Assembly: GCF_030063145.1 (NCBI RefSeq)
Contig: NZ_JASISM010000001.1
Span: forward strand, 434,001 to 498,000
DNA from: Cryobacterium sp. PH31-L1
GTDB taxonomy: Bacteria; Actinomycetota; Actinomycetes; Actinomycetales; Microbacteriaceae
Direction of reading: 5' to 3'
DNA length: 64,000 nucleotides
Below the pieces are notes generated by a model. It searched no databases, was not told where the DNA came from, and saw only the letters and a program-made list of their open reading frames with translations. The translations under genes were made by a program, and so were the position numbers. This document shows, one piece after another, positions 16,330-24,135 of this stretch (position 1 is the stretch's first letter; the number at the start of each line of letters is the position of its first letter).

Positions 16330-17676
16330 TTACTCGTGGGTGCTGATGCCCAGCGGAACCCCGCGGGTTTCCTTCACGAGGGTTACCGCAACGAAGGAGA
16401 TCGCCGCGAGCACCATGAGATAGACGGCGATCGAGACGGACTGGCCGGTCTGATCGAGCAGCAGTTGGGCGATCAGCGGGGCGAAGGCACCACCGAGAAT
16501 CGCGCCAAGGGCGTAACCGATCGAGACGCCGGAGTACCGCACCTGCGCCGGGAACATCTCAGCGTAGAGCGCGGCCTGCGGGCCGTAGGAGAGACCGAGT
16601 CCGCTCGCCAGAATGATGAGCGAGAGCGCAAACCAGACGATGTCGCCGGTGTCGATGAGCAGGAACATCGGGATGGCCCAGATGAACAGAAACGCATAGC
16701 CGATCTGGAAGGTGCGGACGCGGCCGATTTTGTCCGAGAGGATGCCGCCGGCCATGGTTGACGCGAGCCAGAACACGGCCGCGACGGTGCTCGCGATGAG
16801 AACCGGGGTGCGCTCCATGCCGAGTCCGCCGGCCTCGGCGGGCTTGGTGGCGTAGGAGCTGAAGAACGCGATGAGCATGTAGCCGGCCGCGTTGTTGGCG
16901 ATGAAGATGAGCGCGGTGAGGATGACCTGACGCGAGTGGCTCTTGAACAGCTGCTTGAGTGGTGCGGCGGACTCCTGCTTGCGGGTCTGCATCTCCTTGA
17001 AGACCGGGCTCTCGGAGACCGCGCGGCGGATGACCCAGCCGACAACGATGAGCAGCACGGAAACCAGGAACGGGATGCGCCAGCCCCAGCTGAGGAACGC
17101 TTCCTCGCTCATCGAGGTGGTCACGGCGATCATCACGCCGGTGGCGAGGATCAGGCCGACGGGTACGCCGATCTGCGGGTAGGCGCCGAAGAATCCGCGC
17201 TTGTTGATGGGTGCGTGCTCGACGCTCATGAGCGCGGCACCGCCCCATTCGCCGCCGGCCGAGAAGCCCTGCAGGATGCGCAGCACAATCAGCAGGATCG
17301 GGGCCCAGACGCCGATCTGGTCGAAGGTCGGCAGCAGGCCGATGAGTGCGGTGGCCGCGCCCATCATGACGAGTGTGAAGACCAGCATCGCCTTGCGGCC
17401 GATCCGGTCGCCGAGGTGGCCGGCGACGATGGCGCCGAGCGGGCGGAACAGAAAGCTGATGCCGAGCGAGGCCCAGGCGATCAGCTGGGCGAGCGGCGCG
17501 TTCTCGCCGGCGAGCGGGGCGAAGAACAGGCCGGCCAGCACGAGGCCGGCGGCCTGGGCGTAAATGAAGAAGTCATACCACTCGATGGTGGTACCCACCA
17601 TTGTGCCGGCGAGGACCCTCCGTTCTTCGTGCCGTCTAGCGCTGGTAGCCTGCGTGCGCTCGGTCGTTAAAGCCAT
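16330..17676 (-). CDS. MFS transporter, metabolite:H+ symporter (MHS) family
   Basis: A 448-residue 12-helix transporter. GTTIEWYDFFIYAQAAGLV in helix 1, the FRPLGAIVAGHLGDRIGRKAML loop, LRILQGFSAGGEWGGAALM and the EHAPINKRGFFGAYPQIGVP region are typical of the MHS group (ProP, ShiA, KgtP and aromatic-acid importers). It lies at the downstream side of the homoprotocatechuate cluster and its IclR regulator, so uptake of an aromatic acid such as 4-hydroxyphenylacetate is a reasonable guess, not a proof. GGGAG precedes the ATG. Confidence 0.85.
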   Translation of the reverse strand: MALTTERTQATSARRHEERRVLAGTMVGTTIEWYDFFIYAQAAGLVLAGLFFAPLAGENAPLAQLIAWASLGISFLFRPLGAIVAGHLGDRIGRKAMLVFTLVMMGAATALIGLLPTFDQIGVWAPILLIVLRILQGFSAGGEWGGAALMSVEHAPINKRGFFGAYPQIGVPVGLILATGVMIAVTTSMSEEAFLSWGWRIPFLVSVLLIVVGWVIRRAVSESPVFKEMQTRKQESAAPLKQLFKSHSRQVILTALIFIANNAAGYMLIAFFSSYATKPAEAGGLGMERTPVLIASTVAAVFWLASTMAGGILSDKIGRVRTFQIGYAFLFIWAIPMFLLIDTGDIVWFALSLIILASGLGLSYGPQAALYAEMFPAQVRYSGVSIGYALGAILGGAFAPLIAQLLLDQTGQSVSIAVYLMVLAAISFVAVTLVKETRGVPLGISTHE

Positions 17677-17868
17677 GGAATACTCCCTCGTATCTCACTG
17701 CGGTGCTGGGTCGGGTGCTGCTGCAAAGTGTGTGGATCGTGCGGAGAAAAACCGGCACTGGGGCAGTATGACAGGAAAATCAAGGATTACCTACCCTTTG
17801 GTCAGTATTGTTGTTTTTCGGGTGCCGGTGTAGTGGTCCCTGCGGAAGCTTGCGCCGGCAACATCCGG

Positions 17869-18281
17869 TGTGAACTTCGCCTACGTGGCTGGGAGTCTGC
17901 CTCCCGCGTCGACTGCGTCGGCCTGTCCCGGCCGCGATTCCGCTGCTGGCCCTCGCTGCGGGGATTGTCGGCTGGGTGCTGCAGGCGCGCGCGGTCGGGG
18001 GCGCGGCTGCGGCATCCGTTGCGGGCACTGACTTGGCCGCCGTCATCGGGCGGAGTGGAAATCCTGCCGCAGTCGGTGCCACCGCTCATCGAGCTGCCGA
18101 CCGAGCCGTCGACGGTTCTGTCGGCCACCGAGCTCGAGCAACCGACGGCCACCCCAGCGCCCCCGAGAACACCGAGTTCTACGCCGTCGCCGACGAGCCG
18201 AGCATCGTGTCGCAGCTGCGGGCCCGCAACGTGGGATCGACCGTGCGCGTGGGCATGCAGAGCCTGTGCGTGGCCCGATAG
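17869..18281 (+). pseudogene. Possible degraded membrane-anchored protein
   Basis: Strong G/C third-position bias moves between frames: PVPAAIPLLALAAGIVGWVLQ (a membrane segment, third frame) continues as VEILPQSVPPLIELPTEPS with a Pro/Thr linker (first frame) and then returns to ENTEFYAVADEPSIVSQL and VGSTVRVGMQSLCVAR-stop (third frame). This fits a small single-pass or secreted protein broken by two compensating indels. The GTG at 17869 is a possible start in yet another frame. I do not recognise the family; a chance arrangement or sequencing errors cannot be excluded. Confidence 0.35.
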
Positions 18282-18301
18282 TCAAGTGAGCGTTTTCAGC
18301 G

Positions 18302-19042
18302 TCAACCGAGCTCTGCGACGATCGTACGTGCGGCAGCGGTGAGCACGGCACCGATGTCGGTGGGGGAGTGCAGACTCGAGATATAGACGACGGCGAGGGA
18401 GGCGGGCGATTCCCCGGGCACGAGCAGCGGCACGGCAATAGACGACAGGCCGGGAATGACCTCGTTGTGGCTGGAGGCGTAGCCGAGCGCTGCAACTTCA
18501 CCGGCCTCGCTGCGGCGAGTTTCGGGGTGGCCGAGTGCGGCCCATTGTGCGGCGCTCAGACCGGACTGGATGGCGATTCCCGGTGCGCCCCGGTGTAGCG
18601 GATGCCGTGTGCCGGGCTGTTGCGCGACCGTCGCGTGGGCCTTGCGCGGTTCGATACTCACGAGAGTGAAGATCTCGCCCTGGTCGAGCACCGCGACGAA
18701 CGCGGTCATGCCGAGCTCGTTGGCGATGCGCGTGAGCACGGGCAGGGCCGCGGCCTGGAGATCGCGGGACACCCCGCGGGCCAGCGCCGCCAGACGCGCA
18801 CCGAGCCGCACCAGTCCGGCCGGGTCGCGAACGACGAGGCCATGATCTTCCAGGGTGCGGAGGATGCGATAGGCGATGGAGCGATGCACGTCGAGGGCAG
18901 CGGCGAGAGCGACGATGGTCATCGGCTCGTCCCTTTCGGCGAGAATCTCCAGCACCCGGATGCCGCGGGACAGGGTTTGCGAATGCGCGGCGGGTGCCGG
19001 CTGGGGCCTGCCGGAGCTCTCGGCGAATTCTGGAATCGACAC
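18302..19042 (-). CDS. IclR-family transcriptional regulator
   Basis: A 246-residue regulator. The N-terminal winged helix is QTLSRGIRVLEILAERDEPMTIVALAAALDVHRSIAYRILRTLEDHGLV; the C-terminal GAF-like effector domain contains LGMTAFVAVLDQGEIFTLVSIEPRKAH and PLHRGAPGIAIQSGLS. It lies 37 bp after hpaI on the same strand, so it is probably the last gene of the homoprotocatechuate operon and may respond to an aromatic acid. The GTG start is the best candidate in frame, though its AAGAGG is unusually close. Confidence 0.8.
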   Translation of the reverse strand: MSIPEFAESSGRPQPAPAAHSQTLSRGIRVLEILAERDEPMTIVALAAALDVHRSIAYRILRTLEDHGLVVRDPAGLVRLGARLAALARGVSRDLQAAALPVLTRIANELGMTAFVAVLDQGEIFTLVSIEPRKAHATVAQQPGTRHPLHRGAPGIAIQSGLSAAQWAALGHPETRRSEAGEVAALGYASSHNEVIPGLSSIAVPLLVPGESPASLAVVYISSLHSPTDIGAVLTAAARTIVAELG

Positions 19043-19079
19043 CCTCTTATTCTCGCATTCGGTCTGCCGGTCTGCCGCT

Positions 19080-19901
19080 CTAGTAACTCGGCCGCGGATC
19101 TCCGGGCCCGGCCAAGTCCGTTGGGCGGATGAACGTGGCGGCGAGCTTCTCCGAGGCCCGGGCGAGGATGGCCACGTCGGCACCGACAAGCACGAAACTG
19201 GCGCCGGCCGCCAGATAGCGCTCAGCCGTGGCGGGAGCAAAGGCATTCACTCCCACGGGTTTGCCGAGCGCCGTTACGGCGCGAATGCAGCGAAGGGCCG
19301 AGGCGACGACGTCCGGGTGATCCTGCTGGCCGAGCAGGCCCATCGACGCGGCCAGGTCGGAGGGGCCAATGAACAGGCCGTCGATGCCGTCGACGGCGGC
19401 GATCTCGGAAACGTTGGCCACGGCATCCGTCGTCTCGATCTGCACGAACAGCGAAATCGTCTCGTTGGCGCTGGCCAGGTAATCGTCGATGCGGTTCCAC
19501 CGGGAGGCACGGGCGAGGGCGCTGCCCACGCCGCGAACGCCGTGCGGCGGGTAGCGCACCGCGGCCACCATGTCGAGGGCCTGCTCGGCCGTGTCGATCA
19601 TGGGAATGAGCAGGTTCTGCGCGCCGAGGTCGAGCAGTTGCTTCACGATGACGCGCTCGCCGGTCGGAGCGCGCACCAGCGGCACGATCGGGTAGCCGTG
19701 CACGGCCTGCAGCTGGCTGAGGGTCGACTCCAGTCCGTTGGGGCTGTGTTCGGTGTCGATCAGAAGCCAGTCGAGCCCGCTGCCGGCGCAGATTTCGGCC
19801 ACGAGTGGACTGCCGGAGCACACCCACATGCCGATCTGCGCACGATCGGAGCCGGCCAGAACGTCGCGGAAAGTCGGCTCTGCTGTTACTCGAATCGGCA
19901 T
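19080..19901 (-). CDS. hpaI: 4-hydroxy-2-oxoheptane-1,7-dioate aldolase
   Basis: Last step of homoprotocatechuate meta-cleavage: cleaves 4-hydroxy-2-oxo-heptanedioate to pyruvate and succinic semialdehyde. The 273-residue HpcH/HpaI class II aldolase has IGMWVCSGSPLVAEICAGSGLDWLLIDTEHSPNG (catalytic His and the acid), VPLVRAPTGERVIVKQLLDLGAQNLLIPMIDTAEQA, and the metal ligands Glu in LFVQIETTDAV and Asp in GLFIGPSDLAASMG. The start at MPIRV overlaps the end of hpaH by 16 bp; a longer frame upstream runs into hpaH. Confidence 0.85.
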   Translation of the reverse strand: MPIRVTAEPTFRDVLAGSDRAQIGMWVCSGSPLVAEICAGSGLDWLLIDTEHSPNGLESTLSQLQAVHGYPIVPLVRAPTGERVIVKQLLDLGAQNLLIPMIDTAEQALDMVAAVRYPPHGVRGVGSALARASRWNRIDDYLASANETISLFVQIETTDAVANVSEIAAVDGIDGLFIGPSDLAASMGLLGQQDHPDVVASALRCIRAVTALGKPVGVNAFAPATAERYLAAGASFVLVGADVAILARASEKLAATFIRPTDLAGPGDPRPSY

Positions 19902-20677
19902 GTGATGGCTCCCAGTGGTCCATAGTCGGCGTGCACGGTGTCGCCCTGCTCCACCCACATCGGGCGGGTGAACGAGCCGGCCAGGATGATTTCCCCGGCC
20001 TCGAGGCTGGTTCCGTGCTGGGCCAGCTTGTTGGCCAACCAGTAGACGCCCGCCGCGGGGTGGTTCAGCACGGCCGCGGCCACGCCGGATTCCTCGATGG
20101 TCTGGTTGCGATACAGCAAGGCGGACACCCAGCGCAGGTCGATGTCGCCGACCTTCACCGGCGTGCCGCCCACAACCATTCCGCCCATCGCCGCGTTGTC
20201 GGAGATGGTATCGACGATGGTCCGGCCGGCCATCTCAATGCGCGAACTGAGAATCTCGAGGGCCGGAACCACGTAGTCCGTGGCGTCCAGCACATCGAAC
20301 AGCGTGCAGTTGGGGCCGGACAGCGGCTTGCCGAGCACGAACGCCAGCTCGACCTCGATGCGCACGTTCGAGAAGCTGTCGAAACGGATGCTCGCGCCAT
20401 TCTCGTAGACCTCGTCGCTGAAGATCACACCGTAATCGGGCTCGGTGATGCCGGTGGCGACCTGCATGACCTTGGAGGTCAGGCCGATCTTACGGCCGAC
20501 CAGCCTTCGGCCGGCCGTGATGCCGCGTTCCTTCCACAGGCTCTGCACGGCGTAGGCGTCGTCGACGGTCATGTCGGGGTAGCGGGTGGTCAGCAGGGGA
20601 ACCGTCGACCGGGTTGTGGCGGCCGCGACGAGTTCGTCGACGATCTCTTCAATGACTGGCTGGTCAAGCATGCGCAC
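19886..20677 (-). CDS. hpaH: 2-oxo-hepta-4-ene-1,7-dioate hydratase
   Basis: Adds water to 2-oxo-hept-4-ene-1,7-dioate. The 263-residue protein belongs to the hydratase/decarboxylase branch of the FAH superfamily: GRKIGLTSKVMQVATGITEPDYG, the metal-binding IEVELAFVLGKPL, and VGDIDLRWVSALLYRNQTIEESGVAAAVLNHPAAGVYWLANKLA. The GTG start, 7 bp after AGGAGA, was preferred over an ATG two codons later. It follows hpaD by 6 bp and overlaps hpaI. Confidence 0.85.
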   Translation of the reverse strand: MRMLDQPVIEEIVDELVAAATTRSTVPLLTTRYPDMTVDDAYAVQSLWKERGITAGRRLVGRKIGLTSKVMQVATGITEPDYGVIFSDEVYENGASIRFDSFSNVRIEVELAFVLGKPLSGPNCTLFDVLDATDYVVPALEILSSRIEMAGRTIVDTISDNAAMGGMVVGGTPVKVGDIDLRWVSALLYRNQTIEESGVAAAVLNHPAAGVYWLANKLAQHGTSLEAGEIILAGSFTRPMWVEQGDTVHADYGPLGAITCRFE

Positions 20678-20683
20678 TGTCTC

Positions 20684-21760
20684 CTAGAGGGTGGTGCCGA
20701 GTTTGAAGCCGGCCAACTCGTCGTCCTTGCGAGTGTAGGAGAAACCGTCGGCGCCGACGGTCACGGCCATCTCGCTGGACTCGGTGCGTTCGATGACCGG
20801 CTGCGGGTTGCCGTCGAGGTCGAGCACGAGCGAGGCATCCGTGTACCAGCTGGGCACGACGGGGTTGCCCCACCAGTCGCGGCGCTGGTTGTCGTGCACG
20901 TCCCAGGTGACGACGGGGTTGTCGGGGTCGCCGGTGTAGTAGTCCTGCGTGTAGATCTCGACGCGGTGGCCGTCGGGGTCGCGCAGGTACAGGTAGAACG
21001 CGTTCGAGACGCCGTGGCGGCCCGGTCCGCGCTCGATCAGGTCGCTCTGGCGCAGTGCGCCGAGCTTGTCGCAGATGTAGATGATGTTGTGCTTCTCGTG
21101 GGTCGAGAACGCAATGTGGTGCATGCGCGGCCCGTTTCCGCCGGTGAGCGCGGTGTCGTGCACGGTGTCCTTGCGGCGCAGCCAGGCCGCGTACGTGACG
21201 CCATCGGAGTCCTGGATGTCTTCGGTGACCCGGAAGCCCAGGTCTTCGAGGTATTTGCGGCCGCGGCCGACGTCGGGCGTGACCTGGTTGAAGTGGTCGA
21301 GGCGCACCAGCGCGCCCGGTCCCTGCAGGTCGTAGCGCCAGGCGAGGCGTTCCACGTGGGTGGTGGCGAAGAAGAATTCGTAGGGGAAGCCGAGCGGGTC
21401 TTCGACGCGCACGCTGTCGCCGATTCCCTTGACAAAGCCCTCAGTGCGGCGTTCTGTGCGGCAGCCGAGTTCCTCATAGTAGGCCTCGGCGAGGTCGACG
21501 TCTTCGGGGCTGCGCACCCGGAACGCCATCGCGGCGACGGCGGCAACGGGCCCCTGGCGCAGCACGAGATTGTGGTGGATGAATTCTTCGAAGCTGCGCA
21601 GGTAGATTTCGGTATCGCTCTCCTCGGTGACGACGAGGCCGAGAATATCGACGTAGAACTCGCGGGACTTGGCCAGGTCGGTCACGACGATGTCCATGTA
21701 GGCGCAGCGCAGGATGTCAGGCGGGGTTGCGGTGGGGGTGGGGATCGGGCTGAGTGTCAT
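20684..21760 (-). CDS. hpaD: Homoprotocatechuate (3,4-dihydroxyphenylacetate) 2,3-dioxygenase
   Basis: Ring-cleaving extradiol dioxygenase that opens homoprotocatechuate to 5-carboxymethyl-2-hydroxymuconate semialdehyde. The 358-residue protein has two VOC-type repeats. The metal ligands are His156 (RLDHFNQV), His215 (MHHIAF) and Glu268 (HRVEIYT), one residue off the numbering 155/214/267 known for the Brevibacterium fuscum enzyme, so it belongs to the actinobacterial Fe/Mn type (HPCD/MndD). The C-terminal lid (WWGNPVVPSWYTDASLVLDLDGNP) is also present. GAGGAG precedes the ATG. Confidence 0.93.
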   Translation of the reverse strand: MTLSPIPTPTATPPDILRCAYMDIVVTDLAKSREFYVDILGLVVTEESDTEIYLRSFEEFIHHNLVLRQGPVAAVAAMAFRVRSPEDVDLAEAYYEELGCRTERRTEGFVKGIGDSVRVEDPLGFPYEFFFATTHVERLAWRYDLQGPGALVRLDHFNQVTPDVGRGRKYLEDLGFRVTEDIQDSDGVTYAAWLRRKDTVHDTALTGGNGPRMHHIAFSTHEKHNIIYICDKLGALRQSDLIERGPGRHGVSNAFYLYLRDPDGHRVEIYTQDYYTGDPDNPVVTWDVHDNQRRDWWGNPVVPSWYTDASLVLDLDGNPQPVIERTESSEMAVTVGADGFSYTRKDDELAGFKLGTTL

Positions 21761-21866
21761 GGGTTTCTCCTCGTTGAGGTTCGTTGAGTACAGATAAGCG
21801 GATGCGTAGGGCTGGCTATCAAGACAGCCAGCGTTGGTCCTGCGGCCGGGCCCACCTTCTGAACGC

Positions 21867-21890
21867 GGGCCCGGTTTATCAGCCGGGCCC
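21867..21890 (-). terminator. Hairpin between hpaE and hpaD
   Basis: GGGCCCGG and CCGGGCCC form a perfect 8-bp stem over the 8-nt loop TTTATCAG, 21 bp after the hpaE stop on the minus strand. The gap between hpaE and hpaD is the longest in this operon (150 bp). It may be an attenuator that sets the ratio of upstream to downstream enzymes, or an mRNA stabiliser. Confidence 0.45.
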
Positions 21891-21910
21891 CGTCCCTGGG
21901 TGGTGAGGGG

Positions 21911-23425
21911 CTAGTTGCCGCCGAAGCGGGGCGTGTGCACGGGGGCGAGCGTGATGTGCACGGCCTGAGAGTCGGTGTAGAAGTCGATCGACCGGTAGCC
22001 GCCTTCGTGGCCGAGGCCGGAGGCTTTCACGCCGCCGAACGGGGTGCGCAGGTCGCGCACGTTGTGCGAGTTGAGCCACACCATGCCGGCATCGACCGAC
22101 TGCGCGAAGTTATGGGCGCGGGTCAGGTTCGTGGTCCAGATGTACGCGGCCAGCCCATACTTCACGCCATTGGCGAGGGCGAGCGCTTCGGCATCCGTGT
22201 CGAAGGGGGTGATGGCCACGACCGGGCCGAAGATCTCCTCCTGAAAGATGCGAGCGCTGGGAGCGACGTCGGCGAAGACAGTGGGGGAGACATAGTTGCC
22301 TTCCGTCAGGCCTTCCGGTCGACCGCCGCCGGCAAGCAGACGGCCCTCGGTCTTGCCGATTTCGACGTAACTCATGACCTTGGCGTAGTGCTCGGGGTGC
22401 ACGAGCGCGCCGACCTCGGTCTTCGGATCGTGCGGGTCGCCGACCACGATTGCCTGGGCGCGGGCCGCATAGCGGGCGCAGAAATCATCGTAGATGGAGC
22501 GCTCAACCAGGATGCGGCTCGACGCTGTGCAACGCTCGCCGTTGAGTGAGAACACGCCGAACAGGGTGGAATCAATCGCGGCGTCGAGGTCGGCGTCGGC
22601 GAAGACGACGGCGGGCGACTTGCCGCCGAGCTCCATCGACATGCCCTTGAGGTTCGCGGCACAGTTGCGGTAGATGGTCTGGCCGGTCGTGGTCTCGCCG
22701 GTGAAGGAGATGAGCGGAACATCCGGATGCTTGACCAGCGCATCACCGGCCTCTTCACCGATGCCGTTAACCAGGTTGAAGACGCCGTCGGGTACCCCGG
22801 CGGTGGATAAGATCTCGGCCCAGAGGCTTGCCGACAGCGGCGTGAATTCGGCCGGCTTCAGCACGACGGTGCAGCCGGAGGCGAGCGCGGGGGCGAGCTT
22901 CCAGCTTTCGAGCATGAACGGGGTATTCCAGGGGGTGATCAGCCCGGCGACACCGACCGGCTTGCGGTTGACGTAGTTGATCTGCCGGCCTGGCACCTTG
23001 TAGGTGTCGTCGGCCTGCGCCACGATCAGGTCGGCGAAGAAGCGAAAGTTCTCGGCCGCGCGCTGCGCCTGTCCGAGTGCCTGGGTGATCGGCAGGCCGG
23101 TGTCGAAGGTTTCCAGCTCGGCCAGCCGGGCATCCTGCGCCTCGACGGCGTCGGCGATCGCGTGCAGTACCCGAGCGCGAGCGCGAGGCAGCATGCGCGG
23201 CCAGGGGCCGTTATCGAAGGCGTTCTTGGCGGCGGCGACGGCCAGGTCGATGTCGGCCTGCTGGCCGGCGGCCGCTGTGGCGTAGGTCTGGTTGGACACC
23301 GGGTCGAGCACGTCGAAGGTTTCGCCGCCGACACTGTCGACGAATTTGCCGCCGATGAAATGACGGATGCTGGTGGGCAGGTCAGCGGGCACGTAGTGCG
23401 TGGTCTGGACAGACGTCTGCGTCAT
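21911..23425 (-). CDS. hpaE: 5-carboxymethyl-2-hydroxymuconate semialdehyde dehydrogenase
   Basis: Oxidises the HpaD product to 5-carboxymethyl-2-hydroxymuconate. The 504-residue aldehyde dehydrogenase shows NRKPVGVAGLITPWNTPFMLESWK, the Glu in SMELGGKSP, the catalytic Cys in LNGERCTASSR, EEIFGPVVAITPF and the C-terminal PFGGVKASGLGHEGGYRSIDFYTDSQAVHI, which is typical of the HpaE/BetB-like group. The start was set at MTQTSVQ; the open frame upstream runs through the GntR gene and is a shadow there. Context with hpaD, hpaH and hpaI makes the assignment firm. Confidence 0.88.
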   Translation of the reverse strand: MTQTSVQTTHYVPADLPTSIRHFIGGKFVDSVGGETFDVLDPVSNQTYATAAAGQQADIDLAVAAAKNAFDNGPWPRMLPRARARVLHAIADAVEAQDARLAELETFDTGLPITQALGQAQRAAENFRFFADLIVAQADDTYKVPGRQINYVNRKPVGVAGLITPWNTPFMLESWKLAPALASGCTVVLKPAEFTPLSASLWAEILSTAGVPDGVFNLVNGIGEEAGDALVKHPDVPLISFTGETTTGQTIYRNCAANLKGMSMELGGKSPAVVFADADLDAAIDSTLFGVFSLNGERCTASSRILVERSIYDDFCARYAARAQAIVVGDPHDPKTEVGALVHPEHYAKVMSYVEIGKTEGRLLAGGGRPEGLTEGNYVSPTVFADVAPSARIFQEEIFGPVVAITPFDTDAEALALANGVKYGLAAYIWTTNLTRAHNFAQSVDAGMVWLNSHNVRDLRTPFGGVKASGLGHEGGYRSIDFYTDSQAVHITLAPVHTPRFGGN

Positions 23426-23427
23426 GG

Positions 23428-24135
23428 TCAGGCTCTCTTTCTCGGGGACGGTTCGGGGGCTGAGTGGGGGGGAAGCGATTTCTGGTAGTCGAGGAAGGCA
23501 TCCAGTGTGCCGGTGCGGTGCGCGCGCGCGGCCAGCTCGAGCGTGAGCACGTCGGAGCCCGACTCGATCAGCTGCAGCAGGTTTTCGTGCTCCGCAACGG
23601 AGTCGCGTGCGCGGCCGGGCACAAAGCTGAAGGTCGAGTCGCGCAGTACATTCATGCGGTTCCACCCGCGGTGCACGAGGTCGAGGATGTGCGGGTTCGG
23701 GCAGTTCTCGAACAGGATCGAGTGAAAGTCGAGGTTCAGTTCGGTGAACCGGTGTGGGTTCAAGTCTTCGAGGGAGGCTGCCATGGCCTGGTTCACCGAG
23801 CGGGCGCGTTCGATGTCGGCGGCGGTGATGAACGGTGCCGACAGCGCGGTCGCGACGCCCTCGACGACGCTCAGGGTCTGCATCGTGTAGAGATATTCGG
23901 TCTCCTCGAGCATGGCGACCTGCGCGCCGACGTTGCGCTCGAAGGTGACCAGTCCCTCCGCTTCGAGGCGACGAATCGCCTCTCGTACCGGGACGACGCT
24001 GACACCGAGCTCCTTGCCGATTGCGCCCAGCACCAAGCGGTAGCCCGGCGTGAACGTTCCGTCGGAGATGCGCGCTTTGACCCACTGATAGGCCAGTTGC
24101 GACTTGCTGACCGACGGCGCTGTTACTGCAGCCAT
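23428..24135 (-). CDS. GntR-family (FCD) transcriptional regulator
   Basis: A 235-residue regulator. The N-terminal winged helix is SQLAYQWVKARISDGTFTPGYRLVLGAIGKELGVSVVPVREAIRRLEAEGLV, with the FadR/GntR recognition sequence. The C-terminal FCD domain has the metal-binding Asp/His pattern (NLDFHSILFENCPN, then AEHENLLQLIESG). It is the second gene of the hpa operon, overlapping the FAH-RraA gene by 13 bp, and probably represses the operon until an intermediate binds. A start 21 bp upstream is possible. Confidence 0.85.
   Translation of the reverse strand: MAAVTAPSVSKSQLAYQWVKARISDGTFTPGYRLVLGAIGKELGVSVVPVREAIRRLEAEGLVTFERNVGAQVAMLEETEYLYTMQTLSVVEGVATALSAPFITAADIERARSVNQAMAASLEDLNPHRFTELNLDFHSILFENCPNPHILDLVHRGWNRMNVLRDSTFSFVPGRARDSVAEHENLLQLIESGSDVLTLELAARAHRTGTLDAFLDYQKSLPPHSAPEPSPRKRA

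Noticed and set aside
19805..21787. 660-codon open frame on the plus strand across hpaI, hpaH and hpaD
   Set aside because: Antisense shadow; the minus-strand genes have intact catalytic residues and operon spacing.
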